From: Oceanospirillum linum
Lineage (GTDB): Bacteria > Pseudomonadota > Gammaproteobacteria > Pseudomonadales > Halomonadaceae
Assembly: GCF_001995095.2 (NCBI RefSeq)
Contig: NZ_MTSD02000002.1
Location: 124,001 to 188,000 of the forward strand
Direction of reading: 5' to 3'
DNA length: 64,000 bases
In this document: positions 58,191 to 64,000 of the stretch, one piece after another
Position numbering within the stretch: the stretch's first letter is position 1
How the letters are laid out: each line of letters begins with the position of its first letter
The notes under the pieces: model-generated
What the model was told of the DNA's origin: nothing
The model's input: the letters and a program-made list of their open reading frames with translations, nothing else
Database searches by the model: none
Program-made: the position numbers and the translations under genes

Positions 58191-58937
58191 TTAGCTTAGC
58201 TGTTCCATGACATCAGCGGGAATATCTGCATTACTGTAAACGTTCTGAACATCATCAAGATCTTCCAGATGCTCGATCAGCGCCAGAATTTTCTCAGCCC
58301 CGTCCTTGTCCATTGGAGCGGTGGTTGAAGGTACCATCGTCACTTCGCCACCAGCAGCCTCAAGACCAGCCTCAGCCAGCGCCTCTTTAACGGCGTTGAA
58401 TTCGGTCCAGTCTGTCGTCACCTCAATCGAACCATCCTCATGGGTTACCACATCTTCAGCCCCAGCTTCGAGAGCCGCTTCCATAATGGCGTCCTCATCA
58501 GCATCAGCTTCAAAATAGATCTGTCCTTTTTTCTCAAACAAATAAGCGACAGAACCATCTGTACCCAGATTACCGCCGCGCTTGGAAAATGCGTGACGCA
58601 CCTCAGCTACCGTCCGGTTTTTATTATCGGACATACATTCAACCAAAAGAGCAACACCACCCGGACCATAGCCTTCGTAGGTCATCTCTTCTACATTATC
58701 ACTATCAGCATCACCAGCACCCCGTGCAACGGCACGATCAATGGTGTCACGGGTCATATTGGCACCCAATGCCTTATCCATTGCGGCGCGCAAGCGCGGA
58801 TTATCTTCCGGCAGAGGGCCGCCCTGACGAGCAGCAACGGTCAGCTCTCTGATCAATTTAGTGAAAATTTTGCCGCGCTTCGCATCCTGTGCAGCTTTCC
58901 GGTGTTTAATGTTTGCCCATTTACTGTGGCCAGCCAT
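58191..58937 (-). CDS. yebC: YebC/TACO1-family protein
   Basis: 248-residue protein starting [20 protein letters not shown], the YebC signature. YebC is linked to translation of proline stretches or to transcriptional control. It precedes ruvC, as in many gammaproteobacteria. Confidence 0.97.
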   Translation of the reverse strand: MAGHSKWANIKHRKAAQDAKRGKIFTKLIRELTVAARQGGPLPEDNPRLRAAMDKALGANMTRDTIDRAVARGAGDADSDNVEEMTYEGYGPGGVALLVECMSDNKNRTVAEVRHAFSKRGGNLGTDGSVAYLFEKKGQIYFEADADEDAIMEAALEAGAEDVVTHEDGSIEVTTDWTEFNAVKEALAEAGLEAAGGEVTMVPSTTAPMDKDGAEKILALIEHLEDLDDVQNVYSNADIPADVMEQLS

Positions 58938-59019
58938 TCCAAACTCCCGTTTGTATCTGAGTTATTTCAAAGCCCTTTCTTTATTTAAGCGTCTGTTGCA
59001 GCGCGCTTTAATAAAGACA

Positions 59020-59059
59020 CTAAAACTAAAATGGGCATCAGAGAAAATCTGATGCCCAT
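59020..59059 (-). terminator. Terminator of aspS
   Basis: ATGGGCATCAGA / TCTGATGCCCAT, 12-base perfect arms around a five-base loop, then TTTTAGTTTTAG on the minus strand. Confidence 0.88.
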
Positions 59060-59120
59060 CAAAATTGAGCAATTCTGTACTAAATGTGCAGATACTCAAA
59101 ATTACTGCAAACGATAGATA

Positions 59121-60896
59121 TTACTCTTCCGTAGGTACAATTTTCTGACGCAGGCGGATGTTCAGTTCTTTCAGTTGCTCAGCACTCACTTCACCCGGTG
59201 CCGCGGTCATAACACAACCCGCACTTTGGGTTTTAGGGAAGGCGATCACTTCACGGATCGACTGAGTTCCTGTCATCAGCATCACCAGGCGATCCAGACC
59301 AAAGGCCAGACCACCATGTGGTGGCGCACCAAATTTCAGTGCATCCAGCAGGAAGCCAAACTTCTCCTGCTGCTCTTCTTCACTGATACCCAGAACATCA
59401 AATACCGCTTCCTGCATTTTCTGATCATGGATACGGATCGAACCACCACCCAGCTCCGTACCGTTCAGAACCATATCATAGGCTACAGACAGGGCATCAG
59501 CCGGGTTTGCTGCCAGTTCTTCTGCGGAGCATGCCGGAGAGGTAAACGGGTGGTGCAGAGCAGACAAAGAGCCATCACTGTTCTCTTCAAACATCGGGAA
59601 GTCGACAACCCAAAGCGGAGCCCACTCGCAAGTATACAGGTCAAGGTCTTCACCCAGCTTGCAACGCAGTGCGCCGATCGCCTCGTTTACTACCTTAGCG
59701 GTATCAGCGCCGAAGAAGATGATATCGCCATCCTGTGCATCAACACGATCCAGCACATCATCAATAACATTTTCCATAAACTTAACAATCGGCGACTGCA
59801 GACCTTCCAGGCCTGCTTTACGATCATTGACTTTGATCCATGCCAGACCACGGGCACCGTAAATACCCACGAACTTAGTGTATTCATCAATCTGCTTACG
59901 GGACAGAGAAGCACCGCCGGGAACACGCAGAGCAGCCACGCGGCCTTTAGGATCGGTCGCAGGACCAGAGAAGACTTTGAAGTCAACCTGAGCCATCAGA
60001 TCACCCATATCCACCATTTCCAGTGGAATACGCAGATCCGGCTTGTCGCTACCAAAGCGGTGCATCGCTTCAGCAAACGGCATACGCGGGAACTCACCCA
60101 GTTCAACATCCAGTACTTCTTTGAACAGTTTCTGAGTCATGCCTTCGGCCAGACCCATGATCTCTTCATCGGTTACGAAAGAGGCTTCAATATCAATCTG
60201 AGTAAATTCAGGCTGACGGTCAGCACGCAGATCTTCATCACGGAAACATTTAGCGATCTGATAGTAACGATCCATGCCGGATACCATCAGCAGTTGCTTG
60301 AACAGCTGAGGTGACTGAGGTAGTGCAAAGAAGCTACCGGCATGAGTACGGCTTGGCACCAGATAGTCCCGGGCACCTTCTGGGGTAGCGCGGGTCAGGA
60401 TAGGTGTTTCGATATCCAGGAAGCCCTTCTCATCCAGGTAGTTACGGATGGTGTGCGTCATACGGGAACGGAAACGCAGTTTTTCCAGCATCTCCGGGCG
60501 ACGCAGGTCAACATAGCGGTATTTCAGACGTACGTCCTCACCCACTTTAACGTGCTCATCCAGAGGGAATGGAGGGGTTTCAGATGCGTTAAGCACTTCA
60601 ACATCTTTACCCAGTACTTCGATCATACCGGTTGGCATATTCGCATTGGTCGTGCCTTCAGGACGTGCACGCACCAGACCTTCAATTTTCAGTACATACT
60701 CACTGCGGCTTTTATCCGCAGCAGCAAAAGCATCTACTGTATCAGGGTCAACAACCACCTGAGTCAAACCATCACGATCACGCAGATCTAAGAAAATAAC
60801 CCCACCGTGGTCACGACGACGGTGAACCCAACCACAAAGTGTGACTGTTTCGCCGATATGGGATTCATTCAGTTCGCCGCAATAATGGCTGCGCAT
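59121..60896 (-). CDS. aspS: Aspartyl-tRNA synthetase, probably non-discriminating
   Basis: 591-residue bacterial-type class II synthetase. OB-fold anticodon domain ([16 protein letters not shown]), motif 2 [22 protein letters not shown] insertion domain, and motif 3 [14 protein letters not shown]30 and G81 match the pair found in the non-discriminating enzyme of Pseudomonas aeruginosa, whereas E. coli has Leu at the first place. The organism probably makes Asn-tRNA through GatCAB. Confidence 0.95.
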   Translation of the reverse strand: MRSHYCGELNESHIGETVTLCGWVHRRRDHGGVIFLDLRDRDGLTQVVVDPDTVDAFAAADKSRSEYVLKIEGLVRARPEGTTNANMPTGMIEVLGKDVEVLNASETPPFPLDEHVKVGEDVRLKYRYVDLRRPEMLEKLRFRSRMTHTIRNYLDEKGFLDIETPILTRATPEGARDYLVPSRTHAGSFFALPQSPQLFKQLLMVSGMDRYYQIAKCFRDEDLRADRQPEFTQIDIEASFVTDEEIMGLAEGMTQKLFKEVLDVELGEFPRMPFAEAMHRFGSDKPDLRIPLEMVDMGDLMAQVDFKVFSGPATDPKGRVAALRVPGGASLSRKQIDEYTKFVGIYGARGLAWIKVNDRKAGLEGLQSPIVKFMENVIDDVLDRVDAQDGDIIFFGADTAKVVNEAIGALRCKLGEDLDLYTCEWAPLWVVDFPMFEENSDGSLSALHHPFTSPACSAEELAANPADALSVAYDMVLNGTELGGGSIRIHDQKMQEAVFDVLGISEEEQQEKFGFLLDALKFGAPPHGGLAFGLDRLVMLMTGTQSIREVIAFPKTQSAGCVMTAAPGEVSAEQLKELNIRLRQKIVPTEE

Positions 60897-61234
60897 AATT
60901 ATGTCCTGTTTTCCGGTTGTACTCTTTTATAGCTGCGAACTCAGAGCAAAAGCCGAGTCAGCAACCATGATTCATTAGCGGCAGAACGCCGAATGCGCCC
61001 GCAACACGTATATATGCTGCCAGCGCTAACTTAATTCTTTATCAGCCCAGTATAAATTTCTGTCGGCCATATAAGGCGAAGTATTATATACCCGACCCCG
61101 CGCCAACTCCACCGCCCATCAGAAACAATTAAGCTAAATTGACAGGAAAAAGTATGTGAAAACAGAAATATAGCTGATTCATGGGCACAATATCAGCAGA
61201 GGCTTGCACTCAGAGCACCATCCCCTAACGCGGA
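60897..61234. other. Intergenic region between aspS and the LysR gene
   Basis: 338 bases without a supported gene. A minus-strand TATAAT at 61083-61088, within GGGTATATAATAC, could be the aspS -10; no good -35 accompanies it. I see no terminator for the LysR gene here. Confidence 0.6.
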
Positions 61235-62146
61235 TCAGACGGCACCGTAACGCTCACCAATCAACTGCCATAAACGGTCAACCATGGGTTTTTCATCACT
61301 GACAGAACGGTACAGGCAGATCGCCAGAGGCACGACCCATTGTTCAGCCCCACAGGGCACAATGGCACCGGACTCAAGCTCCTGCTGTATGGTCACCTCC
61401 GGTAGCCAGGCAACCCCCTCTCCGGCCAGGACCATCTGTTTCAACCCCTGAGCCATTGCCGTTTCGTATACCTTTTTCAGACTCAGGTCGCCCAATTGAG
61501 AACGCAGACGCTCCCGGACAGCCTGACCCAGCATCGCTTCCGAAGTATAAGCCAGATAAGGCACATCCTGATCCACACCCAGCCGATAGATCGCCTGGCC
61601 ATGTCGCGTCGCCTTACATACCGGCATTAAACGCGTCCATCCCAGCTGGCAATGAGGAAAAAGTGTTTCATCAAGCCGAATCCAGGACTGAGGGTCATGA
61701 AAAGCCAATAAAAAATCACACTCGCCTTTACGCAGGGCATTCAGGCCGACATCGACATTGGCCGCTTCTGTACGCACCATGAAGCCACTTTCCTGCTGAC
61801 GAATCCATCGCACCAGCTCCGGCATCAGAGTAAAAGTGAGCGCATGGGCCGCACAGAAATTAATTCGGGGAAGATAACCGCCGGAAGGGGATAACTGGCG
61901 CACAGCAGCCTGCAACTGAGCCAGAACTTTACGTGCCGTAGGCAGGAACTGTTGCCCTGCATCACTCAGTCGAACCGGCTGAACATCTCGCTCGAAAAGC
62001 TGCGCCCCAACAGATTGCTCCAAGGTCTTAATACGACGACTGAAGGCAGGCTGGGTAACATGGCGCAAACGGGCAGCCTGGGAAAAACTCTGGGTTTTCG
62101 CCAACGCCAGAAAGTCTTCCAGCCACTTTGTTTCTATATTGTGCAT
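61235..62146 (-). CDS. LysR-family regulator, HypT/QseD-like
   Basis: 303-residue regulator with an N-terminal winged helix (IETKWLEDFLALAKTQSFSQAA, shortened: FSQAARLRHVTQPAFSRRIK) and an effector domain. The opening HNIETKWL and the segment GVAWLPEVTIQQELESG match E. coli HypT (YjiE), a hypochlorite-responsive regulator, as I recall it. The methionines and cysteines that sense the oxidant were not compared. Target unknown; it is not divergent from an obvious partner. Confidence 0.82.
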   Translation of the reverse strand: MHNIETKWLEDFLALAKTQSFSQAARLRHVTQPAFSRRIKTLEQSVGAQLFERDVQPVRLSDAGQQFLPTARKVLAQLQAAVRQLSPSGGYLPRINFCAAHALTFTLMPELVRWIRQQESGFMVRTEAANVDVGLNALRKGECDFLLAFHDPQSWIRLDETLFPHCQLGWTRLMPVCKATRHGQAIYRLGVDQDVPYLAYTSEAMLGQAVRERLRSQLGDLSLKKVYETAMAQGLKQMVLAGEGVAWLPEVTIQQELESGAIVPCGAEQWVVPLAICLYRSVSDEKPMVDRLWQLIGERYGAV

Positions 62147-62283
62147 GTTTTAACGCTAAGGCCTCCGATCAAGGAGAGCTATTGGATTCAATTTCGACCT
62201 ACAATTCAACCGTTACCGAAGTTTATTATCAAAAAAATAGCAAATACCGGCAAATAGCCCTTCATTCCCTGAAAAACAGACCA

Positions 62284-62487
62284 TTAAAGCGCCATCATAC
62301 TGCCGATATAAACCTTAGCGCCGATACCGAATAACGCCAGCCCACTGATTAAACCCAGAAAAATCATTTTTCCCTCTCGGTTTGCTTTAGCCTTAATCGA
62401 CACATGCCATACCGTCCATAGTTTTAACACGATCATTAAGCCCACTACAGAAAACACCGCTATTTCACCCGGGCTCCAGACAATCAT
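62284..62487 (-). CDS. Small two-helix membrane protein in the NsrR module
   Basis: 67-residue protein with two membrane segments (about 9-30 and 41-62) and a short basic loop (KAKANREGK) between them. The longer frame from 62535 reads through the operator; ATG 62487 has AGAGG seven bases upstream, so I use that start. Family not recognised. Divergent from the hemerythrin-like gene and sharing its NsrR-like operator, so it is probably induced by nitric oxide. Confidence 0.7.
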   Translation of the reverse strand: MIVWSPGEIAVFSVVGLMIVLKLWTVWHVSIKAKANREGKMIFLGLISGLALFGIGAKVYIGSMMAL

Positions 62488-62501
62488 GATACACCTCTGT
62501 C

Positions 62502-62528
62502 TTAATTTGCATTTGATATGCAAATTAA
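62502..62528. promoter_or_regulatory. NsrR-type operator (27-bp dyad)
   Basis: Eleven-base arms TTAATTTGCAT and ATGCAAATTAA around TTGAT. The core matches the NsrR pattern of ATGCAT-like half-sites with an 11-1-11 layout. It covers the -35 of the hemerythrin promoter and lies just upstream of the small membrane protein's ribosome site. Confidence 0.7.
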
Positions 62529-62540
62529 AGCACATATAAT
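62513..62540 (+). promoter_or_regulatory. Promoter of the hemerythrin-like gene
   Basis: TTGATA (62513-62518), 16-base spacer, TATAAT (62535-62540). The -35 lies inside the NsrR-type dyad. Confidence 0.65.
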
Positions 62541-62546
62541 AGGTAA

Positions 62547-62561
62547 ATCAAATGCAAATTA
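62547..62561. promoter_or_regulatory. Second NsrR-like half-site cluster
   Basis: ATCAAATGCAAATTA is an exact 15-base reverse-complement copy of 62503-62517, in the leader of the hemerythrin-like gene. It may give a second binding position. Confidence 0.5.
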
Positions 62562-62585
62562 TAAATATCAAGCGGAGCCGATGCG

Positions 62586-63002
62586 ATGAAACGCCACCCA
62601 GCTTTAATTAACTTAAGCCAAGAACATCACAGCGCTTTAGTGATCGGTAAAAAGCTAAAAACAGCCGCCCAAGCCAGCAATCAATCGGCTCTCACTCTTT
62701 GGCAAAATAATCGACTTATTTTTCTACAGGAGCTGCTGCCGCACTTTATGGAAGAGGAAGCGCGCTTTGGCACTTTGCTTGAAGGCGAGCTAAAACAAGA
62801 ATTTGAGTCAGACCATGCTTTTCTTCTGCATTGTTTGCAATCCGACGCGCAACTTATCAATATCGACGCTGGCTCAGCGCAAGAAGTCACACAGCGGATT
62901 ACTGCTTTTGCGGATCGGCTTATTCAGCATGTAAGATTTGAAGAGCGAACACTTTTTCCATGGCTAGAACAGCATCATACCCAAGCACTGAAGCACTTAT
63001 AA
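62586..63002 (+). CDS. Hemerythrin-like (HHE) protein
   Basis: 138-residue four-helix protein. Iron-ligand candidates are H13-H14 region (QEHHSAL), LPHFMEEEARFG, SDHAFLLH and HVRFEERTLFPWLEQHH, in the order expected for a di-iron hemerythrin. Such proteins under NsrR control bind or remove nitric oxide or repair iron-sulfur clusters. AAGCGGAGCCGATGCG precedes the ATG; an ATG at 62581 is out of frame. It is followed 104 bases later by nsrR. Confidence 0.82.
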   Translation: MKRHPALINLSQEHHSALVIGKKLKTAAQASNQSALTLWQNNRLIFLQELLPHFMEEEARFGTLLEGELKQEFESDHAFLLHCLQSDAQLINIDAGSAQEVTQRITAFADRLIQHVRFEERTLFPWLEQHHTQALKHL

Positions 63003-63106
63003 AACGCACTGGAACGCACTGGAACGCTCACAAATAGCCAACCTTATACAGTATAAAGAAACGTATAAAGTACAAAGACCCGACATAGAGACGTAGGATA
63101 TCCTTA

Positions 63107-63559
63107 ATGCGCATTACCACCTTCACCGACTTCGGCTTACGCACACTGATCTACCTGGCCAGTTTACCGCCGGAGACGCTAACGAACGTGCAGGAAGTCT
63201 CTAAGGTTTATAATGTATCACAAAATCATTTGGTAAAAGTTGTCGGCCAACTACGAAAGCTCGGCTACATCCATGCATTACGCGGGAAAAATGGCGGCAT
63301 TCATCTGGCAAAGCCACCGGAAGAGATCAATATTGGAGACGTGATAGAGCAGCTAGAGAACCATTTAGACGGTGTTGACTGCGCCTCTCCAGCCTGCCAG
63401 CTAACCCCTTGCTGCAAGTTGCGCCACGCCTTAAAAGACGCCATGCAAGCCTTTATCGCCAGCATGAAGCAGTTCACCCTTGCCGACATGATGATCAACC
63501 AGGATGAACTTGCTCCCTTACTTTTTATAGACCGCCCGGATTCTCATCTGGGCGCTTAA
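63107..63559 (+). CDS. nsrR: Nitric-oxide-sensing repressor NsrR
   Basis: 150-residue Rrf2-family repressor. Winged helix MRITTFTDFGLRTLIYLASL, recognition helix NVSQNHLVKVVGQL, RGKNGGIHLAKPPEEINIGDV, and the Fe-S cysteines in VDCASPACQLTPCCKL, the same pattern as E. coli NsrR. AGGATATCCTTA precedes the ATG. Its stop lies only three bases from the convergent gcvT stop. Confidence 0.93.
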   Translation: MRITTFTDFGLRTLIYLASLPPETLTNVQEVSKVYNVSQNHLVKVVGQLRKLGYIHALRGKNGGIHLAKPPEEINIGDVIEQLENHLDGVDCASPACQLTPCCKLRHALKDAMQAFIASMKQFTLADMMINQDELAPLLFIDRPDSHLGA

Positions 63560-63562
63560 CCC

Positions 63563-64000
63563 CTAACCTCTATAATAACGCTGTTCGACCAATGGCATTT
63601 TCACAACCGTCATGGGCAGTTTTTTACCACGCACACTGGCAAAAACCTGAGTTTCCAGTGCAGAGAATTCAGTCGCCACATATCCCATTGCCACCGGTTT
63701 CTCAGCGGTCGGGCCAAAGGTGCCACTGGTCACAACGCCTATCTTGTTGTCATCGGCATCAAACAGCTCTGCACCTTCACGGATCGGCGCACGCCCCTCA
63801 GCAACCAGCCCCACACGCTTACGGGTCCAATCTTTGTTCGCAATCTGACCCAAAATAACATCAGCACCGGGGAAACCACCGGCACGCTCACCATCTGCCC
63901 GACGAACTTTAGAGATCGCCCAGATCAGGCTGGCCTCCAGAGGCGTGGTCGTGGTGTCGATATCGTGACCGTACAAGCAGAGACCTGCCTCCAGGCGCAG
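63563..64000 (-). CDS. gcvT: Aminomethyltransferase GcvT, C-terminal part (start outside window)
   Basis: About 145 C-terminal residues of the glycine-cleavage T-protein. Visible motifs are LRLEAGLCLYGHDID, TPLEASLIWAI, FPGADVI and VTSGTFGPTAEKPVAMGYV, followed by a C-terminal barrel ending MPLVEQRYYRG. The frame is open to base 64000, so the gene continues beyond the window. Other glycine cleavage genes would lie further right. Confidence 0.9.
   Translation of the reverse strand: MRLEAGLCLYGHDIDTTTTPLEASLIWAISKVRRADGERAGGFPGADVILGQIANKDWTRKRVGLVAEGRAPIREGAELFDADDNKIGVVTSGTFGPTAEKPVAMGYVATEFSALETQVFASVRGKKLPMTVVKMPLVEQRYYRG

Noticed and set aside
59175-60314. 379-residue plus-strand frame opposite aspS
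   Set aside because: Antisense shadow of aspS without recognisable motifs.
63004-63027. Tandem repeat ACGCACTGGA x 2.4 between the hemerythrin gene and nsrR
   Set aside because: Too short to be a CRISPR or a meaningful satellite; probably a local slippage duplication.

Overview
The window looks like an ordinary chromosomal segment of a marine gammaproteobacterium, most likely an Oceanospirillales/Pseudomonadales relative. The grounds are the block mtnA | mtaD-ubiG-mupP-SDR, which I recall from Pseudomonas, the ybgC-tolQRAB-pal-cpoB / ruvCAB / yebC / aspS block, and dense c-di-GMP and chemotaxis signalling. This placement is inference from gene content. I see no transposase, integrase, phage gene, CRISPR array or rRNA. 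One tRNA (Asn) is present.

Layout. 1-3.8 kb: 3' end of a leucine/isovalerate catabolic operon (liuC partial, liuD, liuE). 4-8.3 kb: a PAS-GGDEF-EAL protein, then on the minus strand an EamA exporter preceded by a probable leader-peptide attenuator, and a GDPD phosphodiesterase. 8.5-10.5 kb: acetoacetyl-CoA synthetase behind a perfect 16-bp palindrome; it would complete use of the acetoacetate made by LiuE. 10.6-16.4 kb: a minus-strand operon of a di-haem peroxidase-like cytochrome, a large hybrid histidine kinase and an HD-GYP response regulator, with an operator-like repeat cluster at its promoter. 16.5-33.9 kb: a phenylacetate (paa) locus. Enoyl-CoA hydratase, paaY and paaN lie on the minus strand, paaFGHIJK on the plus strand, followed by two chemoreceptors with a YjfB-like motility protein between them, the repressor PaaX and an FprA-type reductase. 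The ring epoxidase paaABCDE and a recognisable oxepin-CoA hydrolase are not in the window.

34-38 kb: a DUF2889 protein, a thiolase-fold protein lacking the usual cysteine, then a NapC/NirT tetrahaem cytochrome plus an octahaem hydroxylamine-oxidoreductase-like protein. 38-42 kb: a second EamA exporter, LrgA/LrgB, a 57-residue CxxC/CxxC protein and FabV. 42.2 kb: tRNA-Asn with a clear promoter and terminator. 42.4-44.6 kb: degenerate EAL-HDOD protein and CheV. 44.7-49.5 kb: methylthioadenosine salvage, ubiG, mupP and an SDR. 49.8-61 kb: envelope (Tol-Pal), recombination (Ruv) and aspS genes, all minus strand. 61-64 kb: a HypT-like LysR regulator, a nitric-oxide module (small membrane protein, hemerythrin-like protein, NsrR) with an NsrR-like operator, and the 3' part of gcvT.

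The strongest leads are the leader-peptide/terminator arrangement ahead of the first EamA gene, the NapC-octahaem pair, the peroxidase-kinase-HD-GYP operon with its repeat cluster, the NsrR-type divergent operator, and the cysteine-less thiolase beside DUF2889. None is proven to be a new system from sequence alone.
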